A stretch of 64,000 bases of DNA from an uncultured Aquimarina sp. (GCF_947492405.1 NZ_CANLMP010000003.1:558001-622000); one strand, 5' to 3'. Shown: positions 50,426 through 61,056, counted from the first letter of the stretch. The notes: generated by a model not told the origin, from the sequence alone. Translations and numbers: made by a program.

Positions 50426-50994
50426 TCTAAAAAAGTAATCCAAACTCTTAAAAATATCTTAACAACTCTTTGTTTACGGGGTTTAGGGGGTATTGGCGGT
50501 GTTTAATTTTTAATGAATATGGGAGAAATTTACCGATATGATATTACATTGAAACAAATCAATAAATTATGTGCAATCTTTTGAGCTAAATGTTAGAGAT
50601 CGAATAAAAATCAAATGTAGTTCAAATTAACAATTTGATAACATTAAGACCTTTGTTAGTGTTTATTTTAAATTTTTTTCTATAAAAAAGTACTTTTAGT
50701 AAGAATAATTCAATAATACGCCAGATGAAACATTGTTTTATTTAGTAAAATAAACAACTATTTGTATAGTTCTTAATCCAGATATTGCATAAGCATTGTG
50801 ATTTGATAATAATTACTTCTTCTGATTAGATATTTATCACATTTTAAGTAGTAAGTTTTAGCCAGATTTTCCTATTTGACTCTTAGGATTATCTTTTATT
50901 TCAGTAACCATGGCTATCAAAATTTTGTATGATATGTGTAGAATATTTGTTTGCGACAGTTTTAGTGTTGAGATAAAAGTTGTTAAATTTTAAA
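50426..50994. other. Intergenic region, no gene
   Basis: About 570 bp, AT-rich. No reading frame on either strand has protein-like composition; a longer frame at 50246-50506 on the plus strand is the shadow of the lipoprotein genes. No strong hairpin or repeat seen. Confidence 0.45.
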
Positions 50995-51507
50995 TCATAA
51001 AACAGTTGGTTGTGTGCCAGTAACTTTAATACCAAGTTCACTTAAAGTGGCTACTTTTTTAGGGTTATTAGTTAGCATTCGAATAGATGTCGCTCCTAAT
51101 TCGTTCAAAATTTTTGCGGCAGGAGAAAAGTTTCTGGCATCTTTTTTAAAACCAGCTGCTTCATAAGCTTTCGCTTGCGAGAGTCCTTTATTTTTGTATT
51201 CAATACTTTTTAGTAAGGCAAGATGTCCATTAGACTTACCTTCTTGATCTAACCAAATAATAATCCCTTTACCTTCTTTTTGTATAAGTTGCTGTGATAT
51301 TTCCATTTGTTCTCTACAATCACATTCTATACTATTAAAATGATGAGCGAAAATACAAGAAGAGTGTACTCGACATAATATGTTTTCTTCATCTTTTATA
51401 TCGCCCATTACTAGTGCAAAGGATTCCTTTTGACCATCATAAAACAGAATTTCACGATATTCTCCAAACTTGGTTTTTAAATTAGTTTCAGCTAGTTTAA
51501 CTATCAC
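50995..51507 (-). CDS. GTP cyclohydrolase II-like protein (RibA-related, altered core)
   Basis: 170 residues. The RibA fold is clear: VRVHSSC, CDCREQM (the zinc cysteines), GKGIIIWLDQEGK, FKKDARNFSPAAKILNELGA and LTNNPKKVATLSELGIKV. Two changes stand out: the invariant QEGRxIGL becomes QEGKSNGHLAL (Arg to Lys, and an altered following loop), and it is shorter than RibA (~196). It may be a paralogue with a different product rather than the housekeeping riboflavin enzyme. It stands alone, without ribB or other rib genes. Confidence 0.8.
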   Translation of the reverse strand: MIVKLAETNLKTKFGEYREILFYDGQKESFALVMGDIKDEENILCRVHSSCIFAHHFNSIECDCREQMEISQQLIQKEGKGIIIWLDQEGKSNGHLALLKSIEYKNKGLSQAKAYEAAGFKKDARNFSPAAKILNELGATSIRMLTNNPKKVATLSELGIKVTGTQPTVL

Positions 51508-51531
51508 TTTACTGATTTTTGTTTTTAAGAA

Positions 51532-54399
51532 TTAATCTTTTATAGTCTTGTTTTCTTTGTTTAGAAGTATTGGAGTTCCAAATCCAAGTTCTTCTAACTT
51601 CTTTAATTGAGTTTTAGCATCACCTACTACCAAGTATATCATCTTATTAGGATCAAGATATTGATTAGCCAGCTTTTTAACTTCTTCAACTGTCATGCCG
51701 TTTACTATTTCTTCTCGCTTGGTTACATAATCATTAGAATATTGTAATGTACTAATATTCGTTAGCATATTCAATTTAGCTCCAAGGGTTTCGAAAGCTC
51801 TGGCATTACTCTTTACCAATGCACTTTTAGTAACTTCTAAGTCATTTTCGTTATAATCCTTGCTATAGTTTTCTAGTATTTCTTTTATTAGGTTACTTGA
51901 TTCATAGGTTACGTTGGATCGAACACCACTAGATATAGTAAATGCTCCGGGAATGGTACTTCCCGAAAAAAATGATCCAATACCATATGTATATCCTTTA
52001 CCTTCCCGTAATTGTTGTGTCAATTGTGATGCAAATCCGCCTCCACCTAATCGATAATTCATAATTCTAACCGGATAGAAATCATCATCAGTTGCGGCTA
52101 TGGCAGGATATCCAAAACGAAGCATAGATTGTTTTGCATCAGGAACGTCATAAAAATATACTTTGGATCTTTCTGGGGCTTTAGGGTTTTGAAGTTCTGG
52201 AAATTTCACATCTTTTGGCGACCAATTTTTATTGAGGTCTACAAGAGAAGAAGTTACCTGACCTTTGGATATGTCTCCTGCAATATGGAGTTTGGTTACA
52301 GATGGAGAAATGTTTTCATTATAATATTGCTTAAGATCAGCTATTGTAATTTCTTTTACGGAATCTTCTGTACCTAAATTATTATGTGAAAGGATGTGAT
52401 CATCTCCATAAATCAATTTTGCATATTCATTTCCTGCAATACTACGCGGACTTGCCTTTTGTTGTTGTATTTGACTGATAGCACTTTGTTTAATTAATTC
52501 AAATTCTTTTTCATCCCATCTTGGTTCTAGTAGAATTTCTTTAATCAGTGCTATCGTTTTATTATAATTTTTGGATAAGGTACTACCGCTAACTATTATA
52601 TTTTCATCGGTTGAATATATATCTAATATTGCGCCAAGGCTTTCTATTGCATTTTCTAATTCTTCAGTAGTTTTGTTTTGCGTTCCTTTGGTCATCAATT
52701 GAGCTAAAAGATTAGAAACTCCCACCTTGTCTATTTTTTCTAGCAATAAACCTCCTTTAATATCCATTCTGAATTGTACCAATGGTACTTCATCATTTTC
52801 AATTCCATAAACTTTTAAACCTGAAGTTAAATTATCTTCCCATACCGCAGGAATCATAACTTTTGGGGTTGTTCCATATGGTGGTTCTATGGATCTATCA
52901 AAACTAGATGGTGTTTTTTCGTATGTTGCGGCAATGCTAGCATCAAAATTTTCTTCTGCACCTTCTACTATTTTTTCTTCTGCAACTTCGGCTAAAGCAG
53001 AGTCTTTAAGGATTAGATCCGTTTGCCCGATAGGAACGAAACTTGTCGCTACATAATGTTTCCCTTTAATATATTGGTTGTACACGCGCATTACATCATC
53101 GGTGGTTACCGCAAGTATATTCTTAACATCTTGATTTATAAACCCAGGGTCTCCTGCAAAAATCTCATATTGTGCTAGCTGAAATCCTTTACCTAATACG
53201 CTTGATAAACTATTATAAAAGCTAGTTTCCTGTCCTGCTTTAATGCGATTTAAGTCCTCCTGAGAAATACCTTCTGTTTCGAATCTCGCAAAAGATTCTT
53301 GTATTGCTTTATCTATATCATTTAGATTTACTTTTTCGAATCCGCGAATGATCAAGCTGAATTGACCTGCTAATTCTGATCCATAGTGTAATGCGGTTAC
53401 ACTTGGAGCTAATTGTTTATCCTCCACAATTACCTTGTTAAATGGTGCTTTTTTTCCTTCAGATAAATAATTAGATAATACTTCCAGAGCGTATGAGTCG
53501 GGATGATATTCATAAACGGCTGGCCAAGTCATAGTAAGCCGAGGAAGGCGCGCAAAATTGTCTTCGTAGTATAATTTTTTCGTTTCAGTTAAAGTAGTTG
53601 GTCGTTTTTTTAACGGAGCAATATCTTCACCTTTTTTGATCTCATCAAAATATTTATGCACCCATTCTTTAGCCTGAACGGTATCAAAATCTCCAGCAAT
53701 GGTTAGTGTTACATTATTAGGAACATACCAACGGTTATAGAAATCTTTCACATCTTGCAAGGTAGCATTCTGAAGATCTTCTAGAGATCCTATTACCTGC
53801 CAGTTATACGGATGATCTTTTGGATACATATTCTTGTCAATAACATAGGATTCATGTCCATACGGTCTATTATCTACACTTTGACGTTTTTCATTTTTTA
53901 CGACCTGCTTTTCTTTTGCCAAGACAGGATCTGTAACTGTATTGATAAAGAAACCAAGTTTATCAGCTTCGGCCCAGATCATTTTTTCTAATGCATCTTT
54001 AGGGACAGTTTGGTAGTAATTAGTTCGATCTCTACTGGTAGAACCGTTAGCTCCGGATCCCCCAATACGAGCACTCATTTTATCAAGACCTCCTTTTCCT
54101 AGGTTTTCGGACTCTAGAAACAATAAATGTTCAAATAAATGAGCAAAACCTGTGCGTCCTTCTATCTCTCTGGCAGACCCTACGTGAGCAGTCAAAGCAA
54201 CTGCAACTACAGGATCAGAACGATCTACATGAAGAATAACTTGCAATCCATTATCTAAAGTGAATTTTTCAAAATCTACTTTAAATTCGTTGCTTTCTTG
54301 AACCTCAGTGTTTAAAGGGGTTACAGAAGTATCCTTTTTACAAGAAATTAGTATTCCTGACATAAAAAGTATTACTATTAATGATTTGACGATTTTCAT
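51532..54399 (-). CDS. M16 family zinc metallopeptidase lipoprotein
   Basis: 955 residues, two M16 halves. Lipobox ILISC20. The inverted zinc motif HLFEH lies at 87-91 in the N-terminal half, with the downstream glutamate (ENEKRQSVDNRPYG region near 170). The second half (~530-955) lacks HxxEH, as usual for the inactive M16C-type domain, and contains the RxxGxGY motif (LREGKGYTYGIGSFF). Cell-envelope peptidase, likely periplasmic. Next to a GTP cyclohydrolase-like gene with no shared function. Confidence 0.93.
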   Translation of the reverse strand: MKIVKSLIVILFMSGILISCKKDTSVTPLNTEVQESNEFKVDFEKFTLDNGLQVILHVDRSDPVVAVALTAHVGSAREIEGRTGFAHLFEHLLFLESENLGKGGLDKMSARIGGSGANGSTSRDRTNYYQTVPKDALEKMIWAEADKLGFFINTVTDPVLAKEKQVVKNEKRQSVDNRPYGHESYVIDKNMYPKDHPYNWQVIGSLEDLQNATLQDVKDFYNRWYVPNNVTLTIAGDFDTVQAKEWVHKYFDEIKKGEDIAPLKKRPTTLTETKKLYYEDNFARLPRLTMTWPAVYEYHPDSYALEVLSNYLSEGKKAPFNKVIVEDKQLAPSVTALHYGSELAGQFSLIIRGFEKVNLNDIDKAIQESFARFETEGISQEDLNRIKAGQETSFYNSLSSVLGKGFQLAQYEIFAGDPGFINQDVKNILAVTTDDVMRVYNQYIKGKHYVATSFVPIGQTDLILKDSALAEVAEEKIVEGAEENFDASIAATYEKTPSSFDRSIEPPYGTTPKVMIPAVWEDNLTSGLKVYGIENDEVPLVQFRMDIKGGLLLEKIDKVGVSNLLAQLMTKGTQNKTTEELENAIESLGAILDIYSTDENIIVSGSTLSKNYNKTIALIKEILLEPRWDEKEFELIKQSAISQIQQQKASPRSIAGNEYAKLIYGDDHILSHNNLGTEDSVKEITIADLKQYYNENISPSVTKLHIAGDISKGQVTSSLVDLNKNWSPKDVKFPELQNPKAPERSKVYFYDVPDAKQSMLRFGYPAIAATDDDFYPVRIMNYRLGGGGFASQLTQQLREGKGYTYGIGSFFSGSTIPGAFTISSGVRSNVTYESSNLIKEILENYSKDYNENDLEVTKSALVKSNARAFETLGAKLNMLTNISTLQYSNDYVTKREEIVNGMTVEEVKKLANQYLDPNKMIYLVVGDAKTQLKKLEELGFGTPILLNKENKTIKD

Positions 54400-54435
54400 C
54401 TTGATGAATTTTATAATTTTGAATGATTTTTAAAG

Positions 54436-54891
54436 TTATTTAGTAAGATTTCTCAGTCCTTCATAGACTACTATACTCACAGCATTCGCTAGATTTAAAC
54501 TTCTTATATGTTCATTAAGTATTGGTATTTTGTATGTGTTATCGGAATTAGCTTCTGTAATACTTGTAGGTAAACCTGCTGATTCTTTTCCGAAAATAAG
54601 AAACATATCATCTTCATAATCAATAGACCAATGATCTGTTTTTCCATGACTGGAGAAAAAAGCCATTTTTTTTCCTTTATTGATAGACATAAATTCATCT
54701 AAGCTTTCATACGTTTTTAATGAAATATGTTTCCAATAATCTAACCCAGCACGTTTTAATCTTTTATCACTTAGTTCAAAACCAAATGGTTTTACCAGAT
54801 GTAAATTTGACCCTGATGCAAGACTTAATCGGCCAATATTCCCTGTGTTTGTATGTATTTCTGGTTCTACAAGAACAATGTTATATGCCAT
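54436..54891 (-). CDS. trmL: tRNA (cytidine(34)-2'-O)-methyltransferase TrmL
   Basis: 151 residues, a SPOUT methyltransferase that modifies wobble C/U34 of tRNA-Leu. YNIVLVEPEIHTNTGNIGRL, HLVKPFGFELSDKRLKRAGLDYW, LIFGKESAGLP and the knot SLNLANAVSIVVYE are all present. Normal length, no extra domain. Confidence 0.95.
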   Translation of the reverse strand: MAYNIVLVEPEIHTNTGNIGRLSLASGSNLHLVKPFGFELSDKRLKRAGLDYWKHISLKTYESLDEFMSINKGKKMAFFSSHGKTDHWSIDYEDDMFLIFGKESAGLPTSITEANSDNTYKIPILNEHIRSLNLANAVSIVVYEGLRNLTK

Positions 54892-54922
54892 TCTTTTATA
54901 TTGCTTTTTATCTTTCTACTTA

Positions 54923-55627
54923 TTATTTCGAATTTAACTCATTTAGAATAATAAGCTTTTGCCATATTTTTCGACTTAGGCCTGTCGTAAGTACTTCAAT
55001 TTCATTTACAGCTCTTACCACTGCTTCATCAGGCAAGCTTTGAGAGTATAACGCTGCTACTTTACCAACCAGTGCTGTGGCTTCCGAGCAATAATCTAAA
55101 TATCTTTGGAGTTCAAATCTGGTAAAGGTACGTTTAGGTGAATTTTCTGTAGCAGACTCAGGTAGGTCAGTTAGATTGGGGTCTTTAGTCAGTTGGTGCA
55201 TGTCAATCACGTGCGCAATAACTCTAAGCTCATTAAGAGATTTAAGTGCACGTTTTGTTTTTAACCTGGACTCTAATGAAACTAAAAAAAAGATAGCCGC
55301 CCCTAATAAAATGATATCATTAAATATTGCTTCTGAGATAGAAACAATATTGGCGAGTGTAGTATTCTTAATTTCTAAATCGACATAGGTTATACTATAA
55401 ATTAATCCACCTAATCCAATTAATATGACCAAGTAAGCAAAAATTCTAAGCGAAAGATTTGGTTTGGAAATCCAATCGATATTTTGTTTACTATCCTGAG
55501 CCGTTTGTAAAAAATTATGACATACTTTTTTAAGTCCCGAATCAGGAAATCTATCAGAGATTCGTTTCTCTAATAAAGAGATCGTATCAATGATTTTTTC
55601 GGGATCCAATTTTAAAGGGTTACTCAT
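54923..55627 (-). CDS. Two-helix membrane protein of unknown function
   Basis: 234 residues. Soluble N-terminus (~1-60, KIIDTISLLEKRISDRFPDSG), two transmembrane segments (~64-84 and 102-122), then a helical cytoplasmic C-terminal half (KRALKSLNELRVIAHVIDMHQLTKDPN, YLDYCSEATALVGKVAALYSQSLPDEAV, EIEVLTTGLSRKIWQKL). Family not recognised. It lies 8 bp before the DinB gene stop, in the same direction, so likely cotranscribed. Confidence 0.7.
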   Translation of the reverse strand: MSNPLKLDPEKIIDTISLLEKRISDRFPDSGLKKVCHNFLQTAQDSKQNIDWISKPNLSLRIFAYLVILIGLGGLIYSITYVDLEIKNTTLANIVSISEAIFNDIILLGAAIFFLVSLESRLKTKRALKSLNELRVIAHVIDMHQLTKDPNLTDLPESATENSPKRTFTRFELQRYLDYCSEATALVGKVAALYSQSLPDEAVVRAVNEIEVLTTGLSRKIWQKLIILNELNSK

Positions 55628-55635
55628 ATTCTTGA

Positions 55636-56286
55636 TTATGCAGGAAGCCTTTTGATGATAAACTTCATCTGCCCACGATGATTCGATTCGTGCTCACATA
55701 CGTGAAACCATTTAGCATAATTATTAGTAGGTTGATTACCAAAAAATGATTCAGATTTCATAATCCATTTATCATCTCTTTTGGTAAATTCTTTTTTAGT
55801 TATTTCTCTAACTTCTTCAAGTGTTTGAAGGTAATAATCAATAGAGTTTCCTTTAATTATTTCTCTTCCTTTTTTACCTAAGCCACTGGCAATGTCCCAT
55901 TCTTTTTTTATGTCTTCATCCCATTTACCCCATGCTATTTCGTCAAAAGTATTAAGCTGATAATATCTTTCTGTTGCTGCTAGATGTAATAGCATGGCAC
56001 CAATCGAGTTGGATTGCTCATCTATCTGAAAATCTAATTGTTCTATAGTAAGATCTTTAACGGTTCTAACAACCCAAGCTCTCATCATAGTCATCGTAGA
56101 TAGCAGGGTACCAATTTGTGGAGAATATCCTTTTTGCGGACCTATCAAATAGATACTATCAGAAGTGTCAATAGCTCGTGTGTCATTATCAAAAGCCATT
56201 AAAGGAACAGCAGCAAGTCCTGTTGCAAGTATCGCTGAACCTTTGATGAATTTTCTTCTACTGGTTTTGTTGGATTCTTTTCTCAT
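55636..56286 (-). CDS. DinB family protein with Tat-type signal
   Basis: 216 residues. Twin-arginine signal: SRRKFIKG (9-16) with a weakly hydrophobic stretch and LMAFDND after it. The mature part follows the DinB four-helix metal fold: helix 1 with LQIGTLLSTM, the His residue in AMLLHLAATERYYQLN, and the HVCEHESNHRGQMKFI triad of metal histidines at the C-terminus. DinB proteins act as metal-dependent thiol transferases; a Tat-exported version is unusual but known. Confidence 0.85.
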   Translation of the reverse strand: MRKESNKTSRRKFIKGSAILATGLAAVPLMAFDNDTRAIDTSDSIYLIGPQKGYSPQIGTLLSTMTMMRAWVVRTVKDLTIEQLDFQIDEQSNSIGAMLLHLAATERYYQLNTFDEIAWGKWDEDIKKEWDIASGLGKKGREIIKGNSIDYYLQTLEEVREITKKEFTKRDDKWIMKSESFFGNQPTNNYAKWFHVCEHESNHRGQMKFIIKRLPA

Positions 56287-56331
56287 CGTTAAAACATTTT
56301 AAAATGAATAATTATGTTAATAACCTTGTTT

Positions 56332-58491
56332 TTATTTAGCAGTAGTAGGAAACCCACGATCTTTCATCAAGGCTTCTATTTTAGCATCACGACCACGAAA
56401 TAATCTGTAGGCTTCTGCTGGATCCATTGCATTTCTAGGAGCAAATAGATACTTAACTAATTTGGCTGCAACATCTTTGTCATAGAATCCATCCGGAGCT
56501 TCAGCAAAGGCCTCTGCTGCATCAGATGTTAGTACATCAGCCCACATATATCCGTAATATGCAGTTGCATATCCTTCTCCAGAAAATACATGTCCAAAAT
56601 GAGGGGTACGATGACGCATAACCAATTCTTTGGGCATGTTAAGTTCTGCTAAGGTTTCTTTTTCAAACCTATCCACATCAATATTTGCTGGGTCCGCTAA
56701 ATGAAATTTCATATCCATTAAAGCAGAAGCTAAATATTCTGTAGTAGCAAACCCTTGATTAAAAGTAGCTGCTTTCTTCACTTTTGCAACTAATTCTTTT
56801 GGCATTGGTGCTCCCGTTTTATAATGAACCAAATAATTATCTATTACCTTATCTGTCGATAACCAGCGTTCTAATAATTGAGATTGAAATTCTGTGTAAT
56901 CACGAACACCTCCATTAAGAGTAGGGTATCGTACTTCTGAAGAAAAGAAATGTAATGCGTGACCAAATTCATGAAAAAATGTTGTCGCATCATCCCAGGA
57001 TACTAAAACAGGTTCTCCTGGAGCTGGTTTTACAAAATTAGAATTATTAGATGCCAACACAGTTTTTTTACCGTCAAAAGTAGTGTGGCTTCTATAGGTT
57101 GTTGCCCAGGCTCCAGAACGTTTTCCTGTTCTGGCAAAAGGATCTAAATACCACAATCCTATATGTTCTCCCGAAGTTTTATCTTTTACTTCCCAAACAT
57201 TAACATCTTCGTGGAATACCGGAACCGTTCCTTTTGCTACTGTTGTAAATTCATAATTAAACAATTCTCCGGCAACAAAAAACATAGCTTCTCTAAGCTT
57301 ATCTAATTGTAAATATTGCTTTACCTCGTCAGAATCCAGGTCATACTTTTTCTTTCTAACTTTTTCTGCATAATATCTGTAATCCCAAGGCTCAATGGTA
57401 ATATTATCTTTATTAGCATCTGCTACAGCCTGCATATCGGATACTTCTTCTTTTACACGGGCAATAGCGGCTGGCCAAACAGCATTCATTAATTTCATTG
57501 CATTTTCAGGATTCTTCGCCATTCGGTTCTGTAATCGCCAATCTGCATAATTGTCATACCCCAATAAAGCTACACGCTCTTTTCTTAATTTTAGAATTTT
57601 AGCAATATTCTCATTATTATCTTTATCATCTCCGTTATCACCTCTAGAGTAGTAGTTTTTCCATACTTGTTCCCGTAATTCTCTTTCTGTAGAATATTTA
57701 AGAAACGGATCCATAGAAGATCTTGTATTGGTTACCGCGTATTTACCTTCTTCTCCTTTATCTGCAGCGGCTTTGCCATATGCCTTGATCAATGGTTCTG
57801 ATAATCCTCCTAATTGTTCTTTAGTAAGATAGGTTATGTAGCCTTCTTCGTCTGCTAAAATATTGTTTGAGAAATTGGTATATAATTCAGATAATTCCTT
57901 GTTTATTTCTGCGTAGCGTTTCTTTTTTTCGATGTTTAACTCAGCGCCATTCATAGCAAATTGTTCATATGTCAATTGCACTACACGTTGTTGATCTGCT
58001 TCCAAAGGTTGCTTCTGAGCATTATCATAAACTGTCTTAATTCTTTGGAATAAAATTTCGTTTTGAGATATTTTAGAACGAAAATCAGATAATTTCGGAG
58101 CCATTTCCTTTTGAATTTTTCTAAACTCTGGAGAAGACATATTACTACTTAGAATTCCATAATAGGTAAAAACTCTGTTAAGTTCTTGTCCTGACTTTTC
58201 TAACGGAACAATAGTATTTTCAAAAGTTGGAGCATCAGTATTACTTGTGATAGCATTAATATCTGCTAGATTCAATTCCATACCCTTTTCTAAAGCTGGC
58301 TTGATATCCACAATATTCATTTTGTCAAAAGCAGGAGTGCCACTATAAGGCCCAGTCCATTCTGCCAATAATTCATTTGAGATCTTTTCTTCTGGAGGTG
58401 TGTTTTCCACAGTTTCTTTCTTTTTATTACAACTACTTATAGTAATCAAGGAACAGATCACTACGGTTTGGAGTGTTTTTGAGATATGCAT
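56332..58491 (-). CDS. M3 family peptidyl-dipeptidase lipoprotein
   Basis: 719 residues. Lipobox ISSC21. Dcp/thimet oligopeptidase fold: zinc motif HEFGH at 507-511 with the third ligand glutamate at 534 (DYTEFQSQ), and GEGYATAYYGYMWADVL near the C-terminus. Full length for the family (~700). Degrades short peptides, here probably in the periplasm. It sits between a DinB gene and an M14 peptidase gene, all in the same direction. Confidence 0.95.
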   Translation of the reverse strand: MHISKTLQTVVICSLITISSCNKKKETVENTPPEEKISNELLAEWTGPYSGTPAFDKMNIVDIKPALEKGMELNLADINAITSNTDAPTFENTIVPLEKSGQELNRVFTYYGILSSNMSSPEFRKIQKEMAPKLSDFRSKISQNEILFQRIKTVYDNAQKQPLEADQQRVVQLTYEQFAMNGAELNIEKKKRYAEINKELSELYTNFSNNILADEEGYITYLTKEQLGGLSEPLIKAYGKAAADKGEEGKYAVTNTRSSMDPFLKYSTERELREQVWKNYYSRGDNGDDKDNNENIAKILKLRKERVALLGYDNYADWRLQNRMAKNPENAMKLMNAVWPAAIARVKEEVSDMQAVADANKDNITIEPWDYRYYAEKVRKKKYDLDSDEVKQYLQLDKLREAMFFVAGELFNYEFTTVAKGTVPVFHEDVNVWEVKDKTSGEHIGLWYLDPFARTGKRSGAWATTYRSHTTFDGKKTVLASNNSNFVKPAPGEPVLVSWDDATTFFHEFGHALHFFSSEVRYPTLNGGVRDYTEFQSQLLERWLSTDKVIDNYLVHYKTGAPMPKELVAKVKKAATFNQGFATTEYLASALMDMKFHLADPANIDVDRFEKETLAELNMPKELVMRHRTPHFGHVFSGEGYATAYYGYMWADVLTSDAAEAFAEAPDGFYDKDVAAKLVKYLFAPRNAMDPAEAYRLFRGRDAKIEALMKDRGFPTTAK

Positions 58492-58575
58492 TGTGTTTGA
58501 GTATTTTAATTTTTGAGTCTTTTTTTATAATAATACTTTTATTTTTTTGATAAAAGCTTTGTTTAATTTACTAGT

Positions 58576-61056
58576 CTATAGTCTAAATTTATTGTTATTG
58601 GTAAAGAAAATTGCATTTACAAAAAACAGTTTTCCGTTTTCCCAGAAGGATCTGAACAAAGGATTATCTACTAAGTAAATAATGCTTCCACTACCCATTC
58701 TGGCTTCACCAAAAACTAATGAGTTTTTAAGTCCTTTAAAAGCATCTTTACCAGAGAAACCAGAAACACTTGTTGGTTCCTGGATATACGCTACATTATA
58801 ACCATCTTGTAAAAACTTATAAGAACTGCTTCCTAACTTTAAACTGAAATAGGTGTCCTCGTATCCAAAGGCTAAAGGATGCGAAGTGTCTACTTTAGTT
58901 TTGTAAATACTTCCGGTAATAAAGTCTTTAACTCTTTCGCGTTCACGTTTGTCATAAGGTATTAGATTTCCAATGGAATCTTTTTTCTCTTCTTCAGGTT
59001 TATTACTTTTTAGGTCAAAACCGTCTTTGTTAGCAAAGGCATTTACTGCATTTCCAATTGCAATTACTTTTCCTCCACTTCGAATCCACTCCTTCAGCTC
59101 ATCGAGTGAGTTCTTATCTAGATATCCACCATAATATCCATTTGGAAGTATTAATACATCATACTTGCCCAGATCAACTCTTTTGAAATAATCAGTATCA
59201 ATGGACGTAATTGGGTATTGTAGTTGCTGTTCGAAGAAATGCCAAATCTCTCCATAACTTAGCGATGAGGTATAGTTTCCTTTTAGCACAGCTATACGCT
59301 GATTATTAATCAATTTTACATCAGGTGATCCAAAGTCAACGCCATTTGAAGCGAAACTAGAGGTTGTAGTATACAGTTTACGATGATGTTTGTTAGCGAT
59401 ATCAATTACAGTTTTGTCATAATCTTTGGTTTTACGATTATCACTTTTGGTAATAATCAAGCTTCCTTTTTTAAACTTCTCACCATTATTGGCAAAATCT
59501 TTTTCACTAAATCGTACTCTGATTTTATTATTTAATAGATCAGCCAGAAAAGCAGCATCATCCAGACTATTCCATTTTACGATATATCCTGCTCCGGATG
59601 CATTGGCAATATTGTTAATTTGATTACTTTTTTTGCTTCCATTTGCAGGTATTAAAGAAGTAGAAGCAATAGCTTCTAATCCATATGCGTGTGGAATACT
59701 CCAGGCAGTAATATCATAGGTTAGAGGGTCGCTTAATTTAGCATCAGGTTCAAACAATACTTTTACCATTTTGCCTTTTGGTTGATCAGTACTCACAACT
59801 AACGCTCCATTTGCATTGATACTTCCTTGCTTGTTTTCTCTAAAATTGAAACCGGATATCTTGGTGCTATTTGTGTATCCATATTTTATCTCATGCTTGT
59901 CTAACAACTCTGTTAGCGCTTTGATTTTATCTGCTTGACCGTTAAGCACGTAACTTTTATACTTTAAAGATGAGTTATTAAAGAATTTTTTGAATTCTGA
60001 GTTTAGTTTTGTAGCATTTTTTGAAGATATTTCTACAGTGGACAATCCCGTTGTAGTATGATGCAAAGCACGATCTTTTAATGTCAATACATAGCCTTCA
60101 TCAGTTTGTATACCTAATCCAGCGCGACCATGACCTGCTTGTTCATATGTCATACCGATTGCTCCCATGAACGTAGGGTAGGTGTCTCCATAACTAGGAT
60201 ATAATAGATCAAAACGTTCTTTAGTGAAAAATAACCAACCTTCTGCATCAAAATATCTAGCATGATTTTTACCAATTTGAGTTTGAAAATCTCTTTGCCA
60301 AGGTGTAATAATTTCGTGAAATGGCTCCGCTGCCGGTGCAAAATAATAAGGTTCGTTGATACCTTGCTCATGAAAATCTACGTGAACATGTGGCATCCAT
60401 TTATTATAAGCGGTTAATCGACTATAGGATTCTACTTGTGTAGCCCAAGCCCAATCTCTATTAAGATCAAAAAGATAATGATTAGGTCGTCCGCCTGGCC
60501 AAGGTTCATTATGTTCAGTAGCATTCTGATCTGTATTATAAGGAGTAGCTTTGGTTTGATTATACCAATTGGCGTATCGATCTCTTCCATCGGGATTTAC
60601 ACAAGGATCCATAATGACTACCGTATTATTTAACCATTCCTTTTTAGTAGTAATAAGTTCATAAATGGTTTTCATAGAAGCTTCGGTACTAGAAGCTTCA
60701 TTGCCGTGAACATTATAGCTAAGCCATACCACAGCAATTTGTGGATTACTATTTCCGGCTACGATACCTGTGTTTTTAAGATGATCAAGACGAATGTTTT
60801 CAATGTTTTTTTGATTCTCAGCACTTGTGATAATAGCATAAGTCAATGGTCTTCGCTCATTTGTTTTTCCATAGGTTTGGTAAGTAACTAGATCAGAGTT
60901 AGCAGCCACGTGATTAAAATAGTTTACTACATCTGAGTGACGTGTAAACTGACTGCCAATTTCGTACCCTAAAAATGAAGCCGGAGATTGAAGATTGTTT
61001 TGTGCAGATACCCAAGTCGCAGATGCAACTAGGAACATTAAGAGAATTTTTTTCAT
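58576..61056 (-). CDS. Exported M14 family zinc carboxypeptidase
   Basis: 826 residues. Signal peptide (LLMFLVASATWVSAQ). Peptidase_M14 domain ~40-350 with zinc ligands H117-x2-E120 (YNVHGNEASSTEAS) and the later DFHEQG histidine, plus the substrate loop NPDGRDRY. Residues ~370-826 form a C-terminal half of unknown role with a GATase1-like segment near 620-700 (DVLILPNGYYGGYL). Likely a secreted carboxypeptidase. First gene of the peptidase run; the promoter would lie in the 212-bp divergent spacer before bshC. Confidence 0.93.
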   Translation of the reverse strand: MKKILLMFLVASATWVSAQNNLQSPASFLGYEIGSQFTRHSDVVNYFNHVAANSDLVTYQTYGKTNERRPLTYAIITSAENQKNIENIRLDHLKNTGIVAGNSNPQIAVVWLSYNVHGNEASSTEASMKTIYELITTKKEWLNNTVVIMDPCVNPDGRDRYANWYNQTKATPYNTDQNATEHNEPWPGGRPNHYLFDLNRDWAWATQVESYSRLTAYNKWMPHVHVDFHEQGINEPYYFAPAAEPFHEIITPWQRDFQTQIGKNHARYFDAEGWLFFTKERFDLLYPSYGDTYPTFMGAIGMTYEQAGHGRAGLGIQTDEGYVLTLKDRALHHTTTGLSTVEISSKNATKLNSEFKKFFNNSSLKYKSYVLNGQADKIKALTELLDKHEIKYGYTNSTKISGFNFRENKQGSINANGALVVSTDQPKGKMVKVLFEPDAKLSDPLTYDITAWSIPHAYGLEAIASTSLIPANGSKKSNQINNIANASGAGYIVKWNSLDDAAFLADLLNNKIRVRFSEKDFANNGEKFKKGSLIITKSDNRKTKDYDKTVIDIANKHHRKLYTTTSSFASNGVDFGSPDVKLINNQRIAVLKGNYTSSLSYGEIWHFFEQQLQYPITSIDTDYFKRVDLGKYDVLILPNGYYGGYLDKNSLDELKEWIRSGGKVIAIGNAVNAFANKDGFDLKSNKPEEEKKDSIGNLIPYDKRERERVKDFITGSIYKTKVDTSHPLAFGYEDTYFSLKLGSSSYKFLQDGYNVAYIQEPTSVSGFSGKDAFKGLKNSLVFGEARMGSGSIIYLVDNPLFRSFWENGKLFFVNAIFFTNNNKFRL

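Noticed and set aside
50246..50506. 86-codon plus-strand frame over the small lipoprotein genes
   Set aside because: Antisense to a clear lipoprotein frame with promoter and terminator on the minus strand; no homology pattern.
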